A DNA stretch of 64,000 bases from the NCBI GenBank assembly GCA_011390955.1, contig JAABRM010000002.1:207879-271878 (forward strand), written 5' to 3'. A model generated the notes under the pieces. The model had not been told where the DNA came from. It did not search any database and was given only the letters and a program-made list of their open reading frames with translations. The position numbers were made by a program, and so were the translations under genes. Position 1 is the stretch's first letter. Every line of letters begins with the position of its first letter. Below, in pieces: positions 9,467 through 16,693 of the stretch. The DNA is from Oscillatoriales cyanobacterium. GTDB taxonomy: Bacteria; Cyanobacteriota; Cyanobacteriia; Cyanobacteriales; Laspinemataceae.

Positions 9467-9559
9467 TGTAGGGGTTCTTCCGTGGCGGTGGTTGCCCCAA
9501 TATTTGTGGTTGCCCAAAAATCGTTTCGGGGTAGGCACCGCCACGGAAGAACCCCTACA
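9467..9559. repeat. Large hairpin with 24-bp perfect arms
   Basis: The arms at 9467-9490 and 9536-9559 are perfect inverted copies (TGTAGGGGTTCTTCCGTGGC and onward, and its complement), enclosing 45 bp. It is non-coding and similar in style to other GTAGGGG-initiated palindromes in the window. Confidence 0.85.
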
Positions 9560-9591
9560 AAACTCCCAAAATCAACCATTTCTCTAATCTG

Positions 9592-9678
9592 ATGGACATG
9601 ACAGACGCGATCGCCCTGGCAGAAGCGTTGATATTTATGAAAACTGGCAAGCACTTAGACCATGTGCAAAAAGCTGTG
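9592..9678 (+). pseudogene. Fragment of a VMAP-type N-terminal domain gene
   Basis: The reading frame from about 9592 encodes MDMTDAIALAEALIFMKTGKHLDHVQKAV and then runs into a 28-bp palindrome. EALIFMKTGKHLxxVQxAV closely resembles the start of the N-terminal HTH domain found on vWA-MoxR-associated proteins (VMAP systems) and many cyanobacterial WD40/AAA proteins. I recognise this from memory and have not checked it by search. The remainder of the gene is absent, so this is a remnant truncated at the palindrome. Confidence 0.5.
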
Positions 9679-9706
9679 GTAGGGTTGATTCGCGAATCAA
9701 CCCTAC
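9679..9706. repeat. 28-bp perfect palindrome
   Basis: GTAGGGTTGATTCG is followed directly by its reverse complement. A related palindrome (GTAGGGGCGATTCG plus its complement) is at 10612-10639. It sits exactly at the break in the VMAP-type fragment. Confidence 0.9.
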
Positions 9707-9862
9707 GATATTGGTTAAATTTCCCAAAATATTACCACTTAAATCGGATGGCTATATTAAACCTAAAATAACATATTTATCGGTGAAAAATATTAGACAT
9801 CTCCAAAATAAAAACAAGAGCGGTGTTACTTGTGGTATAATATGATTTTACCCGGTAAACTT

Positions 9863-10072
9863 ATGAGCCAACTGAGAGATTATATCGACCAGCATCCAGA
9901 ATCAGCCAAAAGGCTAGTCGGACTAGATTACTCACAGCTAATAGAGTTAATTAGTCATGCAGAAAAATTACACAATCAGCAAAAAAAAGCGGCAGAAAAT
10001 AATAAGATTAGAATTATCAAAGCAGGTGGGGGACGACCGCCTAAGTTAAGTTTAAGTGGTAGGGTGCGTTAG
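9863..10072 (+). pseudogene. 5' stub of an IS5-like transposase
   Basis: The protein MSQLRDYIDQHPESAKRLVG...YSQLIELI...RIIKAGGGRPPKLSL matches the N-terminal helix-turn-helix part of IS5-superfamily transposases that then carry a DDE domain. The coding sequence stops after about 65 residues, where the first of three 153-bp repeats begins, and the DDE domain is missing. The open frame can be extended upstream to 9830, but the family-like start is the ATG at 9863. It is certainly non-functional as a transposase. Confidence 0.75.
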
Positions 10073-10211
10073 TCGGGGCAAAAATTATGACTCAAATTAA
10101 TTATCTTTATTCCCGACGTAACGCACCTTATTGACTAAAGATTGGTGCGTTACGTCGGACTTGGAAATCTCGGTAAAAATCTAAATTTGTTGGCCGACTA
10201 ACGCACCCTAC
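10059..10211. mobile_element. 153-bp MITE-like repeat, copy 1
   Basis: The terminal inverted repeats are GTAGGGTGCGTTAGTCGG and CCGACTAACGCACCCTAC. An inner inverted repeat CGACGTAACGCACC/GGTGCGTTACGTCG gives a four-arm (cruciform) potential. No ORF is present. This copy ends the transposase stub. Confidence 0.85.
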
Positions 10212-10245
10212 AAACTGAAGATTTTCTCAAAGCATCTCAGTAGTG

Positions 10246-10398
10246 GTAGGGTGCGTTAGTCGGGGCAAAAATTATGACTCAAATTAGTTATCTTTATTCC
10301 CGACTTAACGCACCTTATTGACTAAAGATTGGTGCGTTACGTCGGACTTGTAAATCTCGGTAAAAATCTAAATTTGTTGGCCGACTAACGCACCCTAC
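10246..10398. mobile_element. 153-bp MITE-like repeat, copy 2
   Basis: It has the same length and ends as copy 1 and differs at only a few positions. It is followed by AAACAAGTTAAGCAAACAAG, which recurs after copy 3. Confidence 0.85.
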
Positions 10399-10420
10399 AA
10401 ACAAGTTAAGCAAACAAGTA

Positions 10421-10573
10421 GTAGGGTGCGTTAGTCGGGGCAAAAAATATGAATCAAATTAATTATCTTCATTCCCGACGTAACGCACCTTATTGACTAA
10501 AGATTGGTGCGTTACGTCGGATTGGTAAATCTCGGTAAAAATCTAAATTTGTTGGCCGACTAACGCACCCTAC
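10421..10573. mobile_element. 153-bp MITE-like repeat, copy 3
   Basis: It has the same length and ends as copies 1 and 2. The shared 3' flank AAACAAGTTAAGCAAACAAG indicates that copies 2 and 3 arose by tandem duplication of about 175 bp rather than by independent insertion. Confidence 0.85.
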
Positions 10574-10596
10574 AAACAAGTTAAGCAAACAAGCAA

Positions 10597-10680
10597 AGAA
10601 ACCGGGTTTATAGTAGGGGCGATTCGCGAATCGCCCCTACTAGAGTCACAAAAATTGTCTAAAGAAACCCGGTTTCTGAG
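10597..10680. repeat. AGAAACCNGGTTT palindrome pair around a GTAGGGGCGATTCG palindrome
   Basis: An AAGAAACCGGGTTTA half-site is followed by a perfect 28-bp palindrome (10612-10639) and then a full AAGAAACCCGGTTTCTGAG unit. It lies next to the stop of the following minus-strand gene. Confidence 0.8.
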
Positions 10681-11592
10681 TTAAAAACTTGTATAAATTG
10701 ACGAGCCCATATTTTCATCATCGGTGCCAAAAATAACCCCACCATTCTCCCCGGAAATTAATTCTATACCTTCTACTTTATGACCATCAAATCTATATAA
10801 AGGAGCCAATTCTGGATTAGGCTGGAATTGGAATTGTGATTGATTAACGGTGAAAACACCCGCCACATAAACAGCGGAAGCAAACGGGCCATCATCCCCA
10901 TTATCCGTTGCCGATGTCACATATAAAGTGCCCGCTGGATCGATTTTAAGATCGGAAATATGGCGGACTTTTTCTGTAGGCCAAGGAACGGTAAATTTAA
11001 CTGAACCTTGAGCAGAAATTGCATAAGTTGTTAAATCCAAAGTTCCCCAATAAATTACCCCTGGCTCGCTGTCCTGACCTCGGTGTCCCCAAGCAATCAA
11101 TACTTTACCGTCAATTTCCTGAATCGCCAATCCTTCAAAATTATTCCCTTTGGGGATTTCTGGTAAATCCAATATTTTCAGAATAGAAATACTTTGGTTA
11201 TTTTCCACCGTCAAATGATAAATTTTTCCTTGACTAGCGGCAGCCATGAAAGAAACCTTGTCCGCACTAGGAACTCTAGTAATAGCTTCTAAATCTATCG
11301 GTAAATCAATATCAGACGGCCAGGTTAAAGGCAAATAATCAACGCTTTGATTTGCTCCAACGGTCACGATCGCTAAACGATTCTCACCGGGTTTTTTATT
11401 ATCATGGACAATCAAAAAATTAGCCTGACTATTTGCTTGATTGACCAGCGCTATGCCACTAATACCAAAGTTAATCCCACTACCCACTGGTCGCCACCGG
11501 GAAGATCCTACTCCGGGCTGATTCACTGTGCATGAAACCAAGAAAGCCACCAGCCAAAATAGTTGATAATTTGGTTGAAAATATTTACGCAT
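10681..11592 (-). CDS. Putative lipoprotein of unknown function, beta-propeller-like
   Basis: I choose the internal ATG at 11592 as the start. It has an AAGGA Shine-Dalgarno sequence 9 nt upstream and yields a clear lipoprotein signal peptide, LFWLVAFLVSC, with lipobox VSC. The open frame can be extended to 11664, which would bury this signal. The mature part, about 285 residues, has repeating beta-strand patterns (NFLIVHDNKKPGENRLAIV, KVSFMAAASQGKIYHL, KVLIAWGHRGQ, TLYVTSATDNGDDGPFASAVYV, GVIFGTDDENMGSS). They recall esterase-like/phytase-like propellers or DUF3616-type proteins. The function is unknown. Confidence 0.65.
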   Translation of the reverse strand: MRKYFQPNYQLFWLVAFLVSCTVNQPGVGSSRWRPVGSGINFGISGIALVNQANSQANFLIVHDNKKPGENRLAIVTVGANQSVDYLPLTWPSDIDLPIDLEAITRVPSADKVSFMAAASQGKIYHLTVENNQSISILKILDLPEIPKGNNFEGLAIQEIDGKVLIAWGHRGQDSEPGVIYWGTLDLTTYAISAQGSVKFTVPWPTEKVRHISDLKIDPAGTLYVTSATDNGDDGPFASAVYVAGVFTVNQSQFQFQPNPELAPLYRFDGHKVEGIELISGENGGVIFGTDDENMGSSIYTSF

Positions 11593-11663
11593 TTGGATAA
11601 ATCCTTGAGGGTTTCGCGCTCCCAGAGTAGCATATTTGAAAATAGGGGGAGCGGGGGAAAACA

Positions 11664-11710
11664 ATTAACAATTAACAATTAACAATTAACAATTAACAAT
11701 TAACAATTAT
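11664..11710. repeat. Heptamer repeat array (AATTAAC)
   Basis: About six to seven tandem copies of AATTAAC sit immediately upstream of the putative lipoprotein gene. Confidence 0.9.
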
Positions 11711-11740
11711 TCCCCGCCCTATACTCTCTGCCTTTTGCCT

Positions 11741-11768
11741 CAAAAAAAAACACCCCAAAAAGGGGTGG
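11741..11768 (-). terminator. Rho-independent terminator after first DUF4278 gene
   Basis: On the minus strand the perfect stem CACCCC/GGGGTG with a T-rich loop is followed by nine Ts. It lies about 120 bp downstream of the DUF4278 gene ending at 11888. Confidence 0.85.
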
Positions 11769-11887
11769 TAATCAACCATAAGTTGTTGAGATTTTTTAGC
11801 TATGCCTCAGCAATAATGCTGAGAAATTGAGATTTTTTCTCGATGAAAATATCAGAGAAGAGATCAAAGAAGTTAAACGAGCAATAG

Positions 11888-12205
11888 TTAGCTAACTTCT
11901 GCACTTAAGCGGGTCAACATAGCTTGTTGCCGCTTCATGGCTGCCCGTTGCATACCCATCATGGCTTGACGGGCTTTTTCGCTAACAGACAAAACAGGAT
12001 TTTTGACATTGTTGGCTTTTAAATTGCTCGTATTATAAGCAACGCCGCGATATTTCAAATCTATATTGGTTTGTTGGACTGGGGCTTTTTTCACCGCCGA
12101 AAAGCGCCAATCTAACCCGCGATATTTACCAACCAATTCAGTTTCATTTGTTTCTACAGTAGCAGGTGTGTAGTCGTAGAAAATACCGCGATAACACAGT
12201 TTCAT
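11888..12205 (-). CDS. DUF4278 domain protein (copy 1)
   Basis: The protein has 105 residues. Two RG-Y units (KLCYRGIFYDY at residues 2-12, DLKYRGVAYNT near residue 49) flank a KYRGLDWRF block, which is characteristic of DUF4278. From family knowledge, the small cyanobacterial PII-interacting regulator PirA belongs to this domain family, so a role in nitrogen signalling is plausible; identity with PirA is not shown. The C-terminal half (SEKARQAMMGMQRAAMKRQQAMLTRLSAEV) is predicted helical and basic. A glutamine-riboswitch-like leader precedes it, and it is paralogous to the gene at 12385-12705. Confidence 0.88.
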   Translation of the reverse strand: MKLCYRGIFYDYTPATVETNETELVGKYRGLDWRFSAVKKAPVQQTNIDLKYRGVAYNTSNLKANNVKNPVLSVSEKARQAMMGMQRAAMKRQQAMLTRLSAEVS

Positions 12206-12238
12206 AGTCTTGGCCTCCTTATTTCATCGTGGATAAAT

Positions 12239-12338
12239 GTGAGGCGCGTTCCTTCGGGATGACTATGTAAATGTTCCCTACTTCCGTCTCCCTAGTAGCG
12301 AGTGAAATAGACGCGCTATTTTTAGAGAGATGAACGTT
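12239..12338 (-). promoter_or_regulatory. Glutamine riboswitch (glnA RNA family), first copy
   Basis: Read on the minus strand, a leader begins CGTTCATCTCTC, has an internal variable arm, then GGGAGACGGAAGTAGGGA, a short loop, TCATCCCGAAGGAACGC. This matches the glnA/Downstream-peptide glutamine aptamer: P1 is CGTTC/GAACG, the conserved core is CGGAAGTAGG, and the second stem is GGGA/TCCC followed by CGAAGGAACG. It ends about 35 nt before the DUF4278 start codon, so it could control translation or termination. Confidence 0.82.
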
Positions 12339-12384
12339 TTTTTATTGATGTTTGTTAATGTTTGAAAACCAAGTCAAAGCTTGA

Positions 12385-12705
12385 TTAAGCCAGCACGGGG
12401 ACTAAGCCAACTTCTGCATTTAAGCGGCTCAACATAACTTGTTGTCGCTTAACGGTGTGCCGTTGCCGATCCATCATGCCTTGGCGAGCTTTTTCGCTGA
12501 CAGATAATGCGGGGGTTTTTGCTGGGTTGGTATTATAAGCAACGCCGCGATATTTCAAGTCTATATTGGTTTGTTGGACTGGGGCTTTTTTCACCGCCGA
12601 AAAGCGCCAATCTAAACCCCGATATTTACCGACAAATTCGCTTTGAGTTGTTTCTACTGCTGGGGGGGTGTAGTCGTAGCAGACGCCGCGATAGCAGAGT
12701 TTCAT
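12385..12705 (-). CDS. DUF4278 domain protein (copy 2)
   Basis: This 106-residue paralogue of the gene at 11888-12205 is about 75% identical over the N-terminal 55 residues (KLCYRGVCYDYTP, KYRGLDWRFSAVKKAPVQQT, DLKYRGVAYNT) and diverges in the linker and tail. The start ATG at 12705 has GGAG about 7 nt upstream. Its leader carries a second glutamine-riboswitch-like element, with an NtcA-type palindrome just upstream of that. The pair with duplicated leaders implies duplication of a whole regulated unit. No strong terminator is seen between it and copy 1, but copy 1 has its own leader. Confidence 0.88.
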   Translation of the reverse strand: MKLCYRGVCYDYTPPAVETTQSEFVGKYRGLDWRFSAVKKAPVQQTNIDLKYRGVAYNTNPAKTPALSVSEKARQGMMDRQRHTVKRQQVMLSRLNAEVGLVPVLA

Positions 12706-12738
12706 AATGCTTGCTCCTTAAGGTCATTCAGAAGAACT

Positions 12739-12843
12739 GAGGCGCGTTCCTTCGGGATGACTGGTTTGAATAGTCCCTACTTCCGTCTCCCCAAGGTTTA
12801 CAGCGGCTTAGAGTTAAGCAGCTATCTGGGAGAGATGAACGAT
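12739..12843 (-). promoter_or_regulatory. Glutamine riboswitch (glnA RNA family), second copy
   Basis: It has the same architecture as the copy at 12239-12338: CGTTCATCTCTCCCAG, a variable arm, TTGGGGAGACGGAAGTAGGG, a loop, TCATCCCGAAGGAACGC. Core positions are identical between copies while the variable arm and loop differ, which is the pattern expected of a selected aptamer rather than a random repeat. It ends about 33 nt before the start of the second DUF4278 gene. Confidence 0.85.
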
Positions 12844-12858
12844 TTGTTTTTGCTTTCT

Positions 12859-12872
12859 GTATCTATTGTTAC
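12859..12872. promoter_or_regulatory. NtcA-type box GTA-N8-TAC
   Basis: GTATCTATTGTTAC is a perfect GTAN8TAC palindrome 16-18 bp upstream of the apparent 5' end of the second riboswitch. It would lie over the core promoter, a position typical of NtcA repression (as described for gif genes) rather than activation. The promoter itself is not mapped. Confidence 0.5.
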
Positions 12873-13155
12873 TGTTTTTTTTGAAAGTGTCAAGTAAATT
12901 AATAGTTTTTAACAATTTTTGCGAAAAATGGCGGGCGGTAAAATCTGAAAGTCCTGCCAAATCTAGCTTTGAGCGGTCGATCGCTGAAGACCGGGAAACT
13001 CCTAAATGCTTAAATGGGTCAAATTGTCAAGATCCCATTGTCAACACCACAGCACTAAGTACAGCAATAAGTACAGCAGTAAGCAATGATGCTGGGTTGG
13101 CGATCGCTTCAAGTTTTCCTGACAATTTTTATTTTCTGCTAAGAGGATAATTTCT

Positions 13156-13944
13156 ATGGCATATCTGCGGCATCAAACTCTAACCGTTGGCTTAATCCTG
13201 GGTGCGATCGCCTGCCTCGTGGCGCCCAACATTCGCCCCACCGTCGCCACGATCCTGGGTGACACTCAGCCCGTCTCGGCAATTCCCACCGAGCGATCGC
13301 CCATCATATCGGCCCAAAATGTTTCCCCAGGGCAAATCGAAGGCACCTGGGAACTTAGGGATGCCCAACGTCCCGATAAGCAAAAATATACCGGAACCGT
13401 AGAAATTGAGGCTTTTCGGGACACCAATAATCTGTACAATCTTTCTTGGGAAACCTCAGCAGGAGACTATACTGGCTTAGGCTTCTTGGAAGGCGATCGC
13501 CTATTAGTAGGTTACGGACTTGATGAAGAAATTTATGGAGCCGTTCTCTATAAAATTAATGATGATGGCACCTTAGAAGGCCGATGGACTTATTCTCAGG
13601 CAGATGGCGCCGTGGGCACGGAAAGGGCGATCGGTGGCATACGCGGCAGAATAGAAGGAGAATATAGAATCGATGGCACCGACCCCGGTCGGCCTGATTC
13701 CAAGTACAATGGACTACTGAGAATTAACAAAGTCAAAAACATTTATCAAGTTTCCTGGATTGTAGAAGATCAAGTCTTGCTTGGGGTGGGTTTACAGGTC
13801 GATGATTGGTTAATTGTCGGTTGGGGGCAAGGAAATAGTTTTGCCGTCATGGACTATAAAATTGAGCGTGATAAAGTCAAAGGACGTTCAGCTATGTCTG
13901 GGCAAGAAAACCTGGGTAAAGAAGAACTCCGACGGAAAAATTAA
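13156..13944 (+). CDS. Secreted protein with two repeated beta domains
   Basis: The protein has 262 residues with an N-terminal signal or anchor (LTVGLILGAIACLVAP). Two homologous units of about 90 residues start IEGTWELRDAQRPDKQKYTG and IEGEYRIDGTDPGRPDSKYNG. Each continues Y-x(3)-W, then GLG/GVGL, a D-W/R-L-hydrophobic-VG-G strand, and Y-K-I. This internal duplication suggests a beta-sandwich or barrel repeat. I do not recognise a catalytic motif. The gene is preceded by GAGGA at a suitable distance. The function is unknown. Confidence 0.7.
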   Translation: MAYLRHQTLTVGLILGAIACLVAPNIRPTVATILGDTQPVSAIPTERSPIISAQNVSPGQIEGTWELRDAQRPDKQKYTGTVEIEAFRDTNNLYNLSWETSAGDYTGLGFLEGDRLLVGYGLDEEIYGAVLYKINDDGTLEGRWTYSQADGAVGTERAIGGIRGRIEGEYRIDGTDPGRPDSKYNGLLRINKVKNIYQVSWIVEDQVLLGVGLQVDDWLIVGWGQGNSFAVMDYKIERDKVKGRSAMSGQENLGKEELRRKN

Positions 13945-14161
13945 TTATTGTTGTTGGTTGATTGTTGATTGTTGTTTGTTGTTTGTTAATTGTTGTTTGT
14001 TGTTTGTTGTTTGTTGATTGTTCTTTGTTCTTTGTTCTTTGTAACCACCAACCAATAACCAATAACCACCAACCAGTAACCACCAACTAACAACCACCAA
14101 CCACCAACCAACAACAACCAACAACCAACCAACAACCAACCAATAACTAACAACCAATAAC
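13944..14161. repeat. Heptamer repeat arrays (GTTGTTT and CAACCAA types)
   Basis: Tandem GTTGTTT-like units run to about 14040 and then switch to AACCACC/CAACCAA-type units. This gives opposite-strand complementarity and therefore hairpin potential. A MITE (14162-14290) interrupts the array and the heptamers resume at 14288-14378, up to the smpB start. Confidence 0.85.
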
Positions 14162-14290
14162 TAAGTAGGTGAACATAGTTAATTGCACTTTTCGTTCCCT
14201 CCCCGATAGGCTTTGGATTCCCGCCTTCGCGGGAATGACAGTTTTTTTCTCATGGGGTATGTAGTGCATTTATTTCTGCCCGTCTACTTA
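14162..14290. mobile_element. MITE family 1, copy B
   Basis: It is bounded by TAAGTAGGTG and the slightly diverged GTCTACTTA, with the short internal hairpin version (GATTCCCGCC ... GCGGGAATGACAG). It is inserted within a heptamer repeat array. Confidence 0.8.
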
Positions 14291-14388
14291 ACAACCACCA
14301 ACCAATAACTAACAACCACCAACCAACAACAACCAACAACCAACCAACAACCAACAACCAACCACCAACCAACAACTAATCAAGAATT

Positions 14389-14856
14389 ATGGCTGAAAAA
14401 ACCCAGAAAATGAAATTACTCACAGATAATCGACAAGCGCGGTTTCGCTATGAAATTCTGGAAACCTATGAAGCGGGAATTGAACTTAGAGGAACTGAGG
14501 TCAAATCTATTATCGCAGGCAGCGCTAATTTACAAGATGCTTATGCCTTAGTTAGAGGTGGTGAAGTTTGGCTATTCAACGCCCATATTTCCCCATTTCA
14601 ACAAGCCAGTCAGTATTATAACCACGAACCTCGCCGCGATCGCAAACTCTTGTTGCACCGCAAAGAAATTAACAAACTGGTGGGCAAAATCGAGCAGAAA
14701 GGGTTAACCTTGGTGCCGTTAAAGATGTATATGAGTAACAACAAAGTCAAAGTAGCCCTGGGACTCGCTAGGGGTAAGAAACTTCACGATAAACGTGAGG
14801 ATGTGAAACGTCGGGACGATCAACGAGATATGCGTCGGGCACTTAAACAATATTAA
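14389..14856 (+). CDS. smpB: SsrA-binding protein SmpB
   Basis: SmpB binds tmRNA and delivers it to stalled ribosomes for trans-translation. The 155-residue protein has the full family pattern: NRQARFRYEILETYEAGIELRGTEVKS, the DAYALV strand, NAHISPF, the RKLLLHRKEI block, and the basic tail KLHDKREDVKRRDDQRDMRRALKQ that enters the decoding centre. It is a single gene immediately downstream of repeats. Confidence 0.97.
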   Translation: MAEKTQKMKLLTDNRQARFRYEILETYEAGIELRGTEVKSIIAGSANLQDAYALVRGGEVWLFNAHISPFQQASQYYNHEPRRDRKLLLHRKEINKLVGKIEQKGLTLVPLKMYMSNNKVKVALGLARGKKLHDKREDVKRRDDQRDMRRALKQY

Positions 14857-14874
14857 GAAGTAGCAACATAACAG

Positions 14875-14906
14875 TGAAGGGTCAGGTAGAGATACCTGGC
14901 CCTTCA
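14875..14906 (+). terminator. Hairpin after smpB
   Basis: A 14-bp stem, TGAAGGGTCAGGTA/TACCTGGCCCTTCA with one mismatch, encloses a 4-nt loop 18 bp after the smpB stop. The T-run after it is weak, so termination efficiency is uncertain. Confidence 0.6.
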
Positions 14907-14940
14907 TTACACCCGATCTTGTCAATTATGATGAATTAAT

Positions 14941-15031
14941 TAGGTGAACATAATTAATTGCACTTTTCGTTTCCCGCCGATAGGCTTTGGATTCCCGCCT
15001 GCGCGGGAATGACAGATTTTCTTCTCATGGG
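14941..15031. mobile_element. MITE family 1, copy C (truncated)
   Basis: The left end (TAGGTGAACATAATTAATTG) and the central GATTCCCGCC/GCGGGAATGACAG hairpin are present, but the right terminal block is missing after TCTCATGGGG. Confidence 0.7.
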
Positions 15032-15045
15032 GGCGGAAAACGGAC

Positions 15046-15906
15046 TTACGCCACTTCTACCTTATTATTTAAAGGTTGAGCGTGTTCTACGCGGAAGACA
15101 TTGGCATAAAGGTTGGCAATAATTTGTTTGCCTTCTTGAGTCAGTTCAAGATACTTCAGGGCATGGTGAATATAGGGATAAACGCCGTGCCAATAAAACT
15201 TGGGATAATTGTCCCGTAAATCCCCCGGATTTTTATAGTTTAAACTGGCATTTGTGCCGGTTTCTTCAAATTCATAAAACAGCGCACTAATCTTTTGCAA
15301 ATAGCGCGGGTCACTCATTTGACCAATCAGATCCGCCGCTCGAACCAGTCCCGGATAATTCACCGTATCCTGATGATCCTCATCGGAAGGCACCGGAAAA
15401 CGAGTCAGTTCGATGTTCCGCATAATGGTCTGAGCATCAATCAGTTTGTGACCGCAGAAGCGTTCGCTAATAAAAAGTTTACCCCGATCCACATGATAGG
15501 GGGTTAGGCTGGCATCGGTTGCCCCGGAAGGCAAGGACACCGTTTGAGCATCAATTCCGGTGGCATAAAATCCTAATAATTTGGAGTCTTGGCGGCAAAC
15601 CCCTTTGACGTAGCCAATATCGTGACACAGTAGGGAAATGGTGAAATGTAACCAATCTTCGCAGGAAACCCCACCCTCGCGGATATGCTTGCCCCGCAAA
15701 ATTTCCTGACCGACTAATGTCACCAGGATGGTATGTTCGACATTGTGATACAGGGCATCACTGTTGGCGATATTTTCTAAGGCCATTCCACCGGCCCAGG
15801 CAATAATCTCCGCGTAGTCTGGTTTATAACCTCCATAAGTCCTATGGTAGGCATCTTGAAGTTGATCGACAAAGGCGTTAATGAGTAGTTCAGTGGAGTT
15901 AAACAC
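15046..15906 (-). CDS. HD-domain metal-dependent hydrolase
   Basis: This 286-residue protein starts with GTG behind a strong AGGAGGT site 8 nt upstream, which fixes the start. The HD signature is complete: H54 and H58 in HNVEHT and the H95-D96 pair in LLCHDIGY, with a later D in YPGLVRAADLIGQM. It matches the cyanobacterial Npun_R2479-type HD metalloprotein family. HD proteins hydrolyse phosphate esters, often of nucleotides or cyclic nucleotides. The substrate here is unknown. Confidence 0.82.
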   Translation of the reverse strand: MFNSTELLINAFVDQLQDAYHRTYGGYKPDYAEIIAWAGGMALENIANSDALYHNVEHTILVTLVGQEILRGKHIREGGVSCEDWLHFTISLLCHDIGYVKGVCRQDSKLLGFYATGIDAQTVSLPSGATDASLTPYHVDRGKLFISERFCGHKLIDAQTIMRNIELTRFPVPSDEDHQDTVNYPGLVRAADLIGQMSDPRYLQKISALFYEFEETGTNASLNYKNPGDLRDNYPKFYWHGVYPYIHHALKYLELTQEGKQIIANLYANVFRVEHAQPLNNKVEVA

Positions 15907-16693
15907 TGTAATTGACCTCCTGTAGGCGTTTTGTTTGAGGAAATTTAAGACTTATCCACGGTTGTGACATTTAGGGTTGTGTAGGGGTAATGCCCCCGTT
16001 TCGTCCCTATATATAGGGTGAGTGCGTAAGTCCTAAAAGTAACTGATAAGAATTTCTAACAAATAGCAAGTATCATTAATGTTTTTGTTATTCATGCCTA
16101 ACGGTAGTCGTCACGATTGACAAGTATTCAGATATCAAGGATAACTTTCAGCTTAAAAGAATTTAGGGATTTCTGCCAATCATATCTCATCTTAAATCTA
16201 AATGGGTTAAGTCTGGGTTGCTTTTGGCCTACGTCCTGGCTGAAGATAGAGATATCCGATTTTGAGCATTAGGCCGTCCCAAAACCTGAGAACGGCGGAT
16301 TGGCGATCGCACCGTGAATCAAAGAGTTTTCCTGGTTTTCCCCGTTTTCCCGATCGCGATCTAGCTAGGTTAAAGAAACGTTGAGGAGTACCCATGATTG
16401 CCATTTTTCCAGCGGTATTTTCTCCGCTATATGCGGTCGATAACTGGCGCGGACTTAATTGCGATCGGGGCATAACTGAGGGCTAACCTATCTAATTTTT
16501 AGATATATTTTGTTGAACCAAAAAATTATATTTTCTTAATAATTTTAATCACTAAAATCAGATCTTTTCTGATTTTAGTGAAATTAACAAAATTTAATAT
16601 GTTAATTATTGGATTTATGTGAATATCAAACCATGCTTAGGGATGATTGCTGAAGCTTAATCTTTGCATCAGAAAATCATCCCTCGGTCAAAT
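15907..16693. other. Long intergenic region
   Basis: I see no convincing gene in these 787 bp. There are two hairpins: one at 16550-16580 (CACTAAAATCAG and its complement around CTTTT) and one at about 16639-16684 (AGGGATGATT/AATCATCCCT). The latter is directly downstream of the 16694 stop and could terminate that gene. An 88-codon frame at 16207-16473 on the minus strand has no coding character. Confidence 0.5.

Noticed and set aside
16207..16473. 88-codon minus-strand frame
   Set aside because: Composition is Arg/Ser/Pro-rich without any domain, no ribosome site, and it overlaps HIP1-rich non-coding DNA. Treated as spurious.
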